DNA of 64,000 nucleotides from Burkholderia sp. HI2500 (lineage in GTDB: Bacteria > Pseudomonadota > Gammaproteobacteria > Burkholderiales > Burkholderiaceae): the NCBI RefSeq assembly GCF_002223055.1, contig NZ_NKFL01000006.1, positions 1,550,001 through 1,614,000 on the forward strand, in the 5' to 3' direction. Positions 34,929-43,289 of the stretch are shown here, in pieces. Position 1 is the stretch's first letter, and every line of letters begins with the position of its first letter. The notes under the pieces are model-generated. The model had not been told where the DNA came from. It worked only from the letters and a program-made list of their open reading frames with translations, and made no database searches. The position numbers and the translations under genes are program-made.

Positions 34929-35120
34929 CGTCTGTCCTCGTTCGCGGATTCGCGGATGAGGGCGCGCCCGGCGGGCGCACCCGTGAATCGGTTCATCCAT
35001 GCTATGCCGGCACGCGGCCGACATAAAGTCGCATCCTCTGATCGGTGCTATCGGTCGGCCCGATAGTTGCGCCGATAGTTGCCCCGGTCATCCATCGGCT
35101 CGGGCCTGAAGCCGCATGCA

Positions 35121-35150
35121 CGAAGGCCCGGTACGCGGGCCGGGCCTTCG
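35121..35150 (-). terminator. Hairpin downstream of the permease gene
   Basis: CGAAGGCCCGG (35121-35131) and CCGGGCCTTCG (35140-35150) form an 11-bp stem with an 8-base loop, 30 bp past the permease stop codon. It should separate the permease transcript from the soeABC genes that follow on the same strand; no T-run is present. Confidence 0.5.
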
Positions 35151-35180
35151 GCGTCAGGCGTTAGCGCGCATTACCCGGCA

Positions 35181-36602
35181 TCAACGCGGCGGATAGGCGA
35201 GCAGTTCGCTGTCGTCGAGATGCTCGCGGCGGCTGCGGCGCGTGAGCCCGTAGGCGACGACCAGTACGCCGAGGCTGGCGACACCGAGCCACAGCGGCTT
35301 GCGCTGGTCGGGGATGAACGCCATCGCGACGAGGATGCCGACCATCCCGATGATCGCGACCCAGGTGAGGTACGGATACGCCCACATCTTGACGCGCAGC
35401 TTGCTGGCGGCCACCGGGTCGAGGCGCTTGCGCAGGCGCAGTTGCGAGAACGCGATCAGCACGTACACGAACAGCGCGACGGTGCCGTACGAATTGACGA
35501 GGAACGCGAACACGGTATCGGGCGACACGTACGACATCACCACCGACACGTAACCGAACACCGTGCCGAGCAGGATCGCGCGCACCGGCACGCCGCGCTT
35601 GTTGACCTTCGCGAGCGCGGCCGGCGCGTCGCCGTGGCGGGTCAGCGCGAACAGCATCCGCGACGCCGCATAGAGGCCCGAGTTGAGCGCGGACAGCACG
35701 GCCGTCAGCACGATCGCGTTCATCACGTTGGCGGCAGCCGGCAGGCCCATCACTTCGAGTGCGCTCACGTACGGCGTGGCCATCTGATGCGAGTTCCACG
35801 GCACCAGCGCCACGACGAGCGCGACCGAGCCGACGTAGAACACCAGCACGCGCGTGATCACCGAATTGGTGGCCTTCGCAACCGCTTTCGCCGGTTCCTT
35901 CGCCTCGGCCGCCGCGATCGTGACGATCTCGGCGCCGAAGTAGAAGCCGGTCGCCGCGACCGCCCCGCTCATCACCGGCCCGATGCCGAGCGGCATGAAG
36001 CCGCCGTGGCCGAGCAGCGTCGGCAGCACCGACGTCGTGTGCATCGACGCGGGCCACAGGCCGAGCACGTAGAGGCCGCCGAGGAACAGGAACACCATGA
36101 TCGCGCCGACCTTGATCGACGAGAACCAGAACTCGAACTCGCCGTAGCTGCCGACCGAGATCAGGTTCGTGAGCGTCAGCACGACCAGCAGCGCGAGGCT
36201 GATGATCCATGCGGGCGTATCGGGTAGCCAGAACTGGATCAGCTTGGCGCCGGCCACCGCTTCGAGCGCGACGACGATCACCCAGAAATACCAGTACATC
36301 CAGCCGGTCAGGAAGCCCGCCATCTTGCCGGGCCCGCGCCAGTTGCCGAACGCGAGCCGCGCGTACTCGTAGAACGAACCGACGGCCGGCATCGCGCATG
36401 CCATCTCGCCGAGCATCCGCATCACGAGCACGACGAGCCCGCCCGTGATCAGGAACGACAGGATCGCGGCCGGCCCGGTCTGCTGAATCACCACGCCGCT
36501 GCCGACGAACAGCCCGGCACCGATCACGCCGCCAAGCGCGATCATCGTCATGTGGCGCTGCTTGAGCCCACACTTCAGGTCACTCTGATTCGAGGGTTGC
36601 AT
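35181..36602 (-). CDS. APC-family amino acid permease
   Basis: The 473-residue, about 12-helix protein starts at the ATG at 36602 after TGGAGAAG. The core begins LKQRHMTMIALGGVIGAGLFVGSGVVIQQTGPAA, the APC consensus, and continues with AVGSFYEYARLAFG and NSGLYAASRMLFALTRHGDAP. Family members import amino acids such as GABA, proline or aromatic amino acids with protons. The flavoprotein gene lies 180 bp upstream on the same strand, and soeABC and xsc are close, so taurine (an aminosulfonate) is a contextual candidate substrate. Sequence alone does not fix the substrate. Confidence 0.85.
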   Translation of the reverse strand: MQPSNQSDLKCGLKQRHMTMIALGGVIGAGLFVGSGVVIQQTGPAAILSFLITGGLVVLVMRMLGEMACAMPAVGSFYEYARLAFGNWRGPGKMAGFLTGWMYWYFWVIVVALEAVAGAKLIQFWLPDTPAWIISLALLVVLTLTNLISVGSYGEFEFWFSSIKVGAIMVFLFLGGLYVLGLWPASMHTTSVLPTLLGHGGFMPLGIGPVMSGAVAATGFYFGAEIVTIAAAEAKEPAKAVAKATNSVITRVLVFYVGSVALVVALVPWNSHQMATPYVSALEVMGLPAAANVMNAIVLTAVLSALNSGLYAASRMLFALTRHGDAPAALAKVNKRGVPVRAILLGTVFGYVSVVMSYVSPDTVFAFLVNSYGTVALFVYVLIAFSQLRLRKRLDPVAASKLRVKMWAYPYLTWVAIIGMVGILVAMAFIPDQRKPLWLGVASLGVLVVAYGLTRRSRREHLDDSELLAYPPR

Positions 36603-36782
36603 GTCTTCTCCATATCCAGTTGTCCGGACGCCGCCCGCACACCACCATCGGGTGAGCGCGGGCGCCGCCGGCGACGGCGCGTGCAGGGGCGCCTGCAGCC
36701 CCGGCCGCACGGATTTCTATTGCTTTTATTGTGTTCGACAGCCCGGCGCGCGTTGTGTCACGCCGGGCGATATGCACTACGT

Positions 36783-38198
36783 TCAGGGCTTTTCGTCGTT
36801 CCTGAAGTAAGACAGGTAGAGCATCCGTTGCCCGAGGCGCCGGAACGGCGCGAACGGGTGGCCAGGCAGCGGCGACGTGAAGATCGGCAGCGTCTGGCGT
36901 GCGCCCTTCCCCGCGATCTGCTCGGCCAGCCGGCGGCCGGCCTGCTGCGAGTACGACACGCCGTTGCCGCCGTAGCCGAGCGCGTAGTACACCGACTGCC
37001 GCGGGTCGGGCTGGCACACGCGCGGCATCATGTCGTGGCTCACGTCCACCCAGCCCCACCATGAATAGTCGATCTCCACGCCGCGCAGCGCGGGAAACTT
37101 GCGCGCCATCCCGTCCTTCAGCAATTCGAAGTGACGCGGGTTCGGCGCATCGTCACCGGTGATCGCGCTGCGGCTGCCGATCTGCAAGCGGCGATCCGGC
37201 AGGAAGCGATAGTAGAAGCGCAGCGTGCGCGTATCGGTCAGCACCTGCGTCGTGCGGAAATTGCATGCGTCGATCTCCGCGTCGGTGAGCGGGCGCGTGA
37301 CCATCGAATTCGACAGGATCGGCATCACCTTGCTGCGCAGCGACGGATGCAGCGTCTGCGCGGTATACGCACCGGTCGCGATGCCGACCGCACGGGCCCG
37401 CACGACGCCGCCGGGCGTGCGCAGGTGGTGCACGCCGTCGATCGTCTCGAAGCCGAGCACCGGGCTGCTCGTATGCACCTTCGCGCCGGCTTCGCGCGCG
37501 AGGCGCAGGTAGCCGAACGCGAGCTTCAGCGCGTGGATGCCGATGCCTTCCGGCTCGTGCAGCGCGCCGGCCGCTTCGTGGTCGTTGATGAATTCGCGAC
37601 GGAAGGTTTCGGCGCTCAGCAGTTCGGACGGATAGCCGAACACGTCCTTCCACACCTTCGCCTCGGCCGCGAGCTTGGCCATGATGCGCGGACGATGCGC
37701 GATCAGGAAATGGCCGCCCGGCTGCGGGTCGCAGTCGATTTCCGCCACGAGCGACTTGAAGTTCTCGAAGCCTTCGAGGATCTCGTCGTGCATCTTCAGC
37801 GCGACGTCCTTGCCCCAGCGCTCGATCCACTGCGAGCGCGACAGCCGGCCCGATGCGTTCTGCCCCTGCCCGCCGTTGCGGCTGCTGCAGCCCCAGCTCG
37901 TGCGGTTGGCTTCCAGCACGACGGCCTTGATGCCGTGGTCCCGCGCGAGGCACAGCGCGGTCGCGAGGCCCGTGTAGCCGGCGCCGATGATCGCGACGTC
38001 GACATCGAGATCGCGCGTCACGGGGCCGTCGTCGGGCGGCGGGGTGCCGGCCGTCGCGACCCAGTAGGTCGGCGCGTACTGCCGGCCGCACCCGGGCCCC
38101 GGCGACACGAGCGGATCGTAGGTCGGGTCGTAACGCGTGTCGTTCGGCCGGCCGCCGTTGAAACCGCTCGCGGTGCGTTCGATGGAAGGGGTCGACAT
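36783..38198 (-). CDS. FAD-dependent amine oxidoreductase (DAO superfamily, TauY/PuuB-like)
   Basis: The 471-residue protein starts at the ATG at 38198 after GGAGGT. An N-terminal extension of about 55 residues (YDPLVSPGPGCGRQYAPTYWVATAG) precedes the FAD-binding motif VDVAIIGAGYTGLATALCLARDHG, then CSSRNGGQGQNASG, as in glycine/amine oxidases. The C-terminus has VYYALGYGGNGVSYSQQAG. The length and N-terminal extension agree with what I recall of TauY, the large subunit of taurine dehydrogenase, which yields sulfoacetaldehyde and ammonia. No small TauX subunit is adjacent, so a PuuB-like polyamine-pathway oxidase is the main alternative. The permease follows on the same strand. Confidence 0.6.
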   Translation of the reverse strand: MSTPSIERTASGFNGGRPNDTRYDPTYDPLVSPGPGCGRQYAPTYWVATAGTPPPDDGPVTRDLDVDVAIIGAGYTGLATALCLARDHGIKAVVLEANRTSWGCSSRNGGQGQNASGRLSRSQWIERWGKDVALKMHDEILEGFENFKSLVAEIDCDPQPGGHFLIAHRPRIMAKLAAEAKVWKDVFGYPSELLSAETFRREFINDHEAAGALHEPEGIGIHALKLAFGYLRLAREAGAKVHTSSPVLGFETIDGVHHLRTPGGVVRARAVGIATGAYTAQTLHPSLRSKVMPILSNSMVTRPLTDAEIDACNFRTTQVLTDTRTLRFYYRFLPDRRLQIGSRSAITGDDAPNPRHFELLKDGMARKFPALRGVEIDYSWWGWVDVSHDMMPRVCQPDPRQSVYYALGYGGNGVSYSQQAGRRLAEQIAGKGARQTLPIFTSPLPGHPFAPFRRLGQRMLYLSYFRNDEKP

Positions 38199-38712
38199 GC
38201 TCAGACCTCCGACGCGGGCTGGCCTGCCACGCCGCAACGGGCGCGCGAGGCGATTCGACTGACTGATGCGGGGCGCACGCTCGCCGCACGGGCGAATGCT
38301 GCCGACTGCCTGTTGGTCATGCCTGTCTCCTGATCGTTCTCTTCGGGTCGATCGTGTGCAGATGCTTCAATGCGGCGATCTGTCGAGGAAAGTGTAGGCA
38401 GGCCGATTTGTCGCAGGTAGGGCCAGTCGACCGGATTCGCTTGGACCAGCGTGTGGGCGGCCGAATGGCGGGCAGCCGGTGGTGGGTCGCGATCGGCAAG
38501 GGGTGCGGCGCGGGCCTGTCACCACCGGGAAATCGATCAGCCGGCAGCATCGGACGACCTGCTGACGGCAACGGTCAGCGGCATAGGCATGGGCATGGGC
38601 ATGGGCGTAGCCGTGGCCGTCGTCGTGGGCTCGGGTGTCGGCTCAGGTGTGGGCACGGCACCGACCGGCGACCGCCCCGCCGATACGACCCCGCGCCCCG
38701 CCCCACCCGCTG
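38199..38712. other. 514-bp intergenic region
   Basis: No gene is supported between the flavoprotein start and the MFS stop codon. The right part carries a degenerate hexanucleotide repeat (listed separately). The left 150 bp should hold the promoter of the flavoprotein gene; I see no clear operator there. Confidence 0.5.
38581..38658 (+). repeat. Degenerate hexanucleotide tandem repeat
   Basis: About 13 hexamer units of the type GCATGG/GTGTGG run head to tail, with three perfect GCATGG copies at 38587-38604. It lies 55 bp past the MFS stop codon and is not inside a supported gene. An overlapping open frame would give a Gly-Met/Val-Gly run that I do not believe is expressed. Confidence 0.6.
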
Positions 38713-40017
38713 TCACATCGCCCGCACCGCGACGCCGTCCACGCCGCCGCGCTTCTCGATCGCCCGCGCGGACACGATCGACAGGAGTGCAGACAACATC
38801 ACGTAAACCCCGACGAGCCACGGCGCCCCGCCGTTCACGCGCAGCAGCGCGGTCGCGACGATCGGCGTGAGCCCGCTCGCGAAGATGCCCGACACCTGGT
38901 AGACGAACGAAATCCCCGTGTAACGCACGTTCGCGTCGAACAGCTCCGCGAACAGCGCGGCTTCCGGCCCGTACGCCATCGCGTAGAAGATCCCGAACGG
39001 GATCACCAGCGCGAGCCACACGGCGAGCAGGTGGGTCGACTGCGTCTGCAGCAGCCAGAACGCGGGCAGCACCGACAACCCGCACAGCGTCGCGCCCCAC
39101 CGGTACACGCGCGCACGGCCGAGCCGGTCGGACAGCCCGCCGAACACCGGGATGAACACGCACATCACGACGGCCGCGCTCATCACGCCGAGCAGCGCGT
39201 CGCCGCGCGAGATCGACAGGTTGCGCGTCATGTAGCCGATCGAGAACACCGCGAACACGTTGAAGAACACGCCGTCGATATAACGCGCGCCCATCCCGAG
39301 CAGGATCGCCCGACGATAGTTGGCGAGCAACTCGACGACCGGCAGCTTCGTATCGCGCCGCTGGCGCTTGAGCGCGACGAACTCGGGCGTATCGGCCACC
39401 CGCGTGCGGATGTAGAAGCCGACCGCCACCAGCAGCAGCGACGCCGCGAACGCGACGCGCCAGCCCCACGCGAGAAAGGCGGCGTCCGGCAGCGCACGCG
39501 ACAGCGCCGCGACCACGCCGGCCGCGAGGCACAGCCCGATCGCGAGCCCGATCTGCGGCAGGCTCGCATACAGCCCGCGCCGGTGCGGCGGCGCGTACTC
39601 GTAGGCCATCAGCACCGCGCCGCCCCACTCGCCGCCGAGGCCGATGCCCTGCAGCACGCGCAGCGTCAGCAGCAGCACCGGCGCCCACATGCCGATCTGC
39701 GCATAAGTCGGCAGGAACGCGACGCCGGCCGTCGACACGCCCATGATCAGCATCGTCAGGATCAGCGCGGACTTGCGCCCGACGCGGTCGCCGAGATGGC
39801 CGAACAGCAAGCCGCCGAGCGGGCGCGTGATGAAGCCGACCGCGAACGTCGCATACGCGAGCATCGTCGACACGAACGCGTCGCCGGCCGGAAAGTACTG
39901 CTTGTCGAACACGATGCCGGCGACCACGCCGTACAGGAAAAAGTCGTACCACTCGACGGTCGCGCCGATCACGCTGGCCGCGGCCACGCGTCGGACGACC
40001 CGGGAATCGATTGCCAT
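38713..40017 (-). CDS. iseU: MFS metabolite:H+ symporter, probable isethionate transporter
   Basis: The 434-residue, 12-helix protein starts at the ATG at 40017 after TGGAGAAG. The MHS-family signatures are ASVIGATVEWYDFFLYG, GGLLFGHLGDRVGRK between helices 2 and 3, and RVLQGIGLGGEWGGAVLM. It imports an organic anion with protons. The upstream gene on the same strand is a GMC dehydrogenase and the next one, divergent, is an IclR regulator. This trio matches the iseU-iseJ-iseR isethionate cluster I recall from Cupriavidus necator, where IseU is an MFS carrier. Other sulfonates or carboxylates are possible substrates. Confidence 0.7.
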   Translation of the reverse strand: MAIDSRVVRRVAAASVIGATVEWYDFFLYGVVAGIVFDKQYFPAGDAFVSTMLAYATFAVGFITRPLGGLLFGHLGDRVGRKSALILTMLIMGVSTAGVAFLPTYAQIGMWAPVLLLTLRVLQGIGLGGEWGGAVLMAYEYAPPHRRGLYASLPQIGLAIGLCLAAGVVAALSRALPDAAFLAWGWRVAFAASLLLVAVGFYIRTRVADTPEFVALKRQRRDTKLPVVELLANYRRAILLGMGARYIDGVFFNVFAVFSIGYMTRNLSISRGDALLGVMSAAVVMCVFIPVFGGLSDRLGRARVYRWGATLCGLSVLPAFWLLQTQSTHLLAVWLALVIPFGIFYAMAYGPEAALFAELFDANVRYTGISFVYQVSGIFASGLTPIVATALLRVNGGAPWLVGVYVMLSALLSIVSARAIEKRGGVDGVAVRAM

Positions 40018-40144
40018 GCGAGCTTCTCCAGGTAAGGATGCGCCGCAACCTGCCCCGGCGCCGTACCGGCGGGGGCATCGATGAACGCGCGGCGGCCGTC
40101 CGGGCGCAGGCGCACGGGCCACGCGGGTGATGCGTGGCGACGCC

Positions 40145-41800
40145 CTACGCGAGCGCCTCGGCGGCCGGCGCGACGCTGTGGCCGCGATCGGCCGCGCGCG
40201 CGTCCTCGAGGATCATGTCGGACGCCTTCTCGGCGACCATCACGATCGGCACGTTGGTATTGCCCGATACGAGGGTCGGCATGATCGAGCAGTCGACCAC
40301 GCGCAACCCGCGCGTGCCGTACACGCGCAGCCGCTCGTCGACGACCGCGAGCGGATCGCTCGCGACGCCCATTTTCGCGGTGCCGGACGGATGGAAGATC
40401 GTCTGCCCGTATTCCCGGCAGAACTCGAGCAGCTCGTCGTCAGTCTGCGCGTCCGCGCCCGGCCGCACCTCGCGCTTCATCAGCCGCGCCATCGGCTCGG
40501 TGGCCGCGACGCGGCGCGCGAAGCGCACGCCGGCCACCGTCGTGCGGCGGTCGCGCTCGGTGTCGAGATAGTTCGGCTGGATCGACGGCGCGTCGCGCGC
40601 ATCGTCGGTGCGGATGCGCACGGTGCCGCGCGATTCGGGCCGCAGCTGGCAGATCGAATACGTGCAGCCGGGAAACGGATGCACGCTGCCGCCGGCCGAA
40701 TCGGCCGACAGCGTCGAGAAATGGAACTGGATGTCCGGCGTCGCCGATTCGTCCGGCAGCGCACGGCAGAACATCCCGCCCTGGTTGATGCCGATCGCGA
40801 GCGGGCCGCCGCGGAACAGCGCCCACTGCAGCCCCATCTTCGCGCGACCGATCCACGAGTGCAGTTCGTCATTGGTCGTGATCGGCTTCGTCACTTCATA
40901 GATCAGACGAATCTGCAGGTGATCCTGCAGGTTCTCGCCGACGCCCGCGCGATCGGCGACGACCGGAATCCCGTGCCGGTTCAAGAGCGCGGCCGGCCCG
41001 ACGCCCGACACCTGCAGCAGTTGCGGCGATTGCAACGCGCCGGCCGCGAGAATCACCTCGCGCAGCGCGCGCACCTCATGCACCTTGCCATGCTGGACGT
41101 ACCGCACGCCGGACGCCTGCGCGCCGTCGAACAGCACCTTCAGCGCCTGCGCATCGGTTTCGACATGCAGGTTCGGCCGCCCGCGCGCGGGCTTCAGGTA
41201 CGCCACCGCCGTCGAGCAGCGCAGCCCGTTGCGCGTGGTGAGCTGGTAATAGCCGACGCCTTCCTGGTCACCCGTGTTGAAATCGTCGACCGTGCGCACG
41301 CCGAGCCGGTTCGACGCGGCCACGAACGCATCGACGAGTTCGTGCCGCTGCCGGATCGCGGACGCCCACAGCGGGCCGCCGGTGCCGCGCGTGGGCCCGT
41401 CGCCGAGCGTGTTGTGTTCGAGCTTGCGGAAATACGGCAGGCACTCGCGCCAGCTCCAGCCGCGATTGCCGAGTGCGGCCCAATGGTCGTAGTCCTGCTG
41501 CTGCCCGCGCACGTAGATCAGCCCGTTGATCGAGCTGCAGCCGCCGAGCGTGCGGCCGCGCGGCCAGTACAGGCGGCGGTTGTGCATGTTCGGATCGGGA
41601 TCGGTGTGGAAGCCCCAGTTGTACACGGGATGAAACATCGTCTTGCCGTACCCGATCGGCACGTGGATCCACATGTAGCGGTCGGCGGGGCCCGCTTCCA
41701 GCAGGCACACCGTATGGCGGCCGCCGTCGGACAGCCGGTTGGCGAGGACGCAACCGGCCGATCCCGCGCCGACCACGACATAGTCGAAGCTGCGTGTCAT
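40145..41800 (-). CDS. iseJ: GMC-family flavoprotein dehydrogenase, probable isethionate dehydrogenase
   Basis: The 551-residue protein begins MTRSFDYVVVGAGSAGCVLANRLS with the FAD Rossmann motif, and has the GMC signatures YWPRGRTLGGCSSINGLIYVRG and GALQSPQLLQVSGVGP. The C-terminal HPSGTAKMG holds the active-site His and MPTLVSGNTNVPIVMVAEKASD ends the chain. This is the choline/alcohol dehydrogenase group, acting on a primary alcohol with electrons to the respiratory chain. Context (MFS carrier, IclR regulator, and xsc on the same DNA) makes isethionate oxidation to sulfoacetaldehyde the best fit. Choline dehydrogenase BetA is less likely because no betaine genes adjoin it. Confidence 0.72.
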   Translation of the reverse strand: MTRSFDYVVVGAGSAGCVLANRLSDGGRHTVCLLEAGPADRYMWIHVPIGYGKTMFHPVYNWGFHTDPDPNMHNRRLYWPRGRTLGGCSSINGLIYVRGQQQDYDHWAALGNRGWSWRECLPYFRKLEHNTLGDGPTRGTGGPLWASAIRQRHELVDAFVAASNRLGVRTVDDFNTGDQEGVGYYQLTTRNGLRCSTAVAYLKPARGRPNLHVETDAQALKVLFDGAQASGVRYVQHGKVHEVRALREVILAAGALQSPQLLQVSGVGPAALLNRHGIPVVADRAGVGENLQDHLQIRLIYEVTKPITTNDELHSWIGRAKMGLQWALFRGGPLAIGINQGGMFCRALPDESATPDIQFHFSTLSADSAGGSVHPFPGCTYSICQLRPESRGTVRIRTDDARDAPSIQPNYLDTERDRRTTVAGVRFARRVAATEPMARLMKREVRPGADAQTDDELLEFCREYGQTIFHPSGTAKMGVASDPLAVVDERLRVYGTRGLRVVDCSIMPTLVSGNTNVPIVMVAEKASDMILEDARAADRGHSVAPAAEALA

Positions 41801-41841
41801 TCGTGTCTCCGTTCCGGGGTTTTGGAAAAATCCGGTATGTT

Positions 41842-41932
41842 TTGTCCAAATTTATTGAGCACACGGAACGCATACAAGCCGATTTATTGTCCACGCCGCG
41901 AATGTGGTACAAAAACCGTTCAATTCGTTTCA
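41842..41932. promoter_or_regulatory. Direct repeats and shared half-site in the iseJ/iseR intergenic region
   Basis: TTGTCCA occurs at 41842-41848 and 41887-41893, and ATTTATTG at 41850-41857 and 41882-41889. ATTCGTTTCA at 41923-41932 is an exact copy of one arm of the palindrome upstream of xsc. The region is AT-rich and separates the divergent dehydrogenase and IclR genes, so these are likely operator elements. Confidence 0.45.
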
Positions 41933-41986
41933 TTTCCGTCGCACACACCATGCCGGGACGCACGCCGATCCCGACGGAGGAGACAC

Positions 41987-42811
41987 ATGCGCGAAACCGC
42001 CCCCGCGCCGCCCGATGGCGCGCCCGCCGACGACGCGCGCGTCCTGCGCGCGCTCGCGGTGCTCGAAGCACTCGCGTCGGCCGGCCAGCCCTACACGCTG
42101 TCGCAGCTCGCCGCGCGGCTGCATATCCCGAAGGCGACGCTGCTGCGCCTGATCGAATCGCTCGAAACGCGCGGCTACGTGATCCACATGCCCGACTCGC
42201 GCGGCCACGATCGCGGCATCGCGCTGGGCCCGCGCGCCGCGCAGTTCGCGCTCGCGGCGCTGTCGAACAACACCTTCACGCGCGGCTGCCGCTCGGTGCT
42301 GCGCTCGCTCGTCGACGTGCTTGGCGAAACCTGCAACCTCACCGCGCTCGACGGCGACACGGTGCTGTACGTCGAACGCGTCGAGACGACCGAGCCGCTA
42401 CGGCTCGAGATGCGGCCCGGCATGCGCGTGCCGCTGCATTGCACGGCGAGCGGCAAGCTGTTCCTGTCGCAGATGAATGCGCTGGAGCGCAACGCGATGC
42501 TCGCGCGGCTCACGCTGAAGAAGATGACCTACCGGACGCTGACCGATGCGCAGTTGCTCGCGGCCGAGCTCGACCGGCTCGCCGCGCGCGGCGTCGGGAT
42601 CGACAACGAGGAGTTCGTGCGCGGGATGGTGGCGGTTGCGGTGCCGGTGAAAGAGGCAGCAAGCGGCCGTGTGCTCGCGGCGCTCGCCGTGCATGCGCCG
42701 ACCGCGCGCGCGACGCTCAACGACCTGCTGGAGAACGTGCCGAAGATGCGGGAAGCGGCTACGCGGCTCGCGCCGCTGCTGCATGCGGCTGAGGGTGTGC
42801 CGCCGGGGTGA
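41987..42811 (+). CDS. iseR: IclR-family regulator, probable regulator of isethionate use
   Basis: The 274-residue protein starts at the ATG at 41987 after GGAGGAGA; a much longer open frame upstream is the antisense shadow of the dehydrogenase. The winged helix is YTLSQLAARLHIPKATLLRLIESLETRGYVI. The effector domain contains LGETCNLTALDGDTVLYVERVE and GVGIDNEEFVRGMVAVAVPV, closely parallel to the IclR protein at 29446. It is divergent from the GMC dehydrogenase and MFS genes, as expected for their regulator. A half-site shared with the xsc promoter hints that it also acts there. Confidence 0.8.
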   Translation: MRETAPAPPDGAPADDARVLRALAVLEALASAGQPYTLSQLAARLHIPKATLLRLIESLETRGYVIHMPDSRGHDRGIALGPRAAQFALAALSNNTFTRGCRSVLRSLVDVLGETCNLTALDGDTVLYVERVETTEPLRLEMRPGMRVPLHCTASGKLFLSQMNALERNAMLARLTLKKMTYRTLTDAQLLAAELDRLAARGVGIDNEEFVRGMVAVAVPVKEAASGRVLAALAVHAPTARATLNDLLENVPKMREAATRLAPLLHAAEGVPPG

Positions 42812-42850
42812 TGCGGCCGCGCGCGGTCACACCGCTATGCCGTCACACGT

Positions 42851-43174
42851 TCACGCGAGGTGGTAGCGCAGCCAGAAAGTCTCGCGGCAAGCGTTGTCGA
42901 ACGTCATCCGCGTCGGGCCGATCGCTTGCGCATCGGGATGGCGGAGCACGTCGTAGTCGATCCAGCATTCCGCGCACAGCAGGTCGGACGGCGCGCGATC
43001 CTGCTCGACCGAGCGACGCACGATCGCGCCGTTGTCGAAGCGGTATTCGGTTTCGTCGCGCGTGACTTCGACGTCGTCGTCGGTCCAGCGGTCGTGCGAC
43101 GTCGTGTGCGACACGATCGACACGGGGCCCGAGAGTCCGTGGATCGCGGCGACGTAGGAAATAAGCTTGTCCAT
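42851..43174 (-). CDS. Uncharacterised 107-residue protein
   Basis: I do not recognise this protein. It starts at the ATG at 43174 (MDKLISYVAAIHGLSGPVSIVS). It has no signal peptide or membrane segment, and includes the block LLCAECWIDYDVLRHPDAQAIG with two Cys residues, and a C-terminus of the form FDNACRETFWLRYHLA. Codon use resembles real genes here. It is read 115 bp downstream of the DUF2891 gene on the same strand and is convergent with the IclR gene. Confidence 0.6.
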   Translation of the reverse strand: MDKLISYVAAIHGLSGPVSIVSHTTSHDRWTDDDVEVTRDETEYRFDNGAIVRRSVEQDRAPSDLLCAECWIDYDVLRHPDAQAIGPTRMTFDNACRETFWLRYHLA

Positions 43175-43289
43175 GGCGAGGCGGCAAGGAAACAGATGGC
43201 CGCATCGCGCAACGCATGCTGCGCGATACGGCCCGAGCGGCGAGTATAGCCGCGTGCCGAAGACCTTGCCGCCGGCGGGGTTTCGCGCG

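Noticed and set aside
38451..38870. Possible small protein with Gly-Met/Val-Gly repeats
   Set aside because: It is simply the translation of a hexanucleotide repeat and runs antisense into the MFS gene; there is no ribosome site.
40145..41800. GMC flavoprotein as choline dehydrogenase BetA
   Set aside because: No betaine aldehyde dehydrogenase or BetI lies beside it; MFS and IclR partners point to isethionate instead.
40127..42811. 894-residue version of the second IclR regulator
   Set aside because: Its first 620 residues are the antisense of the GMC dehydrogenase; ATG 41987 with GGAGGAGA is the true start.
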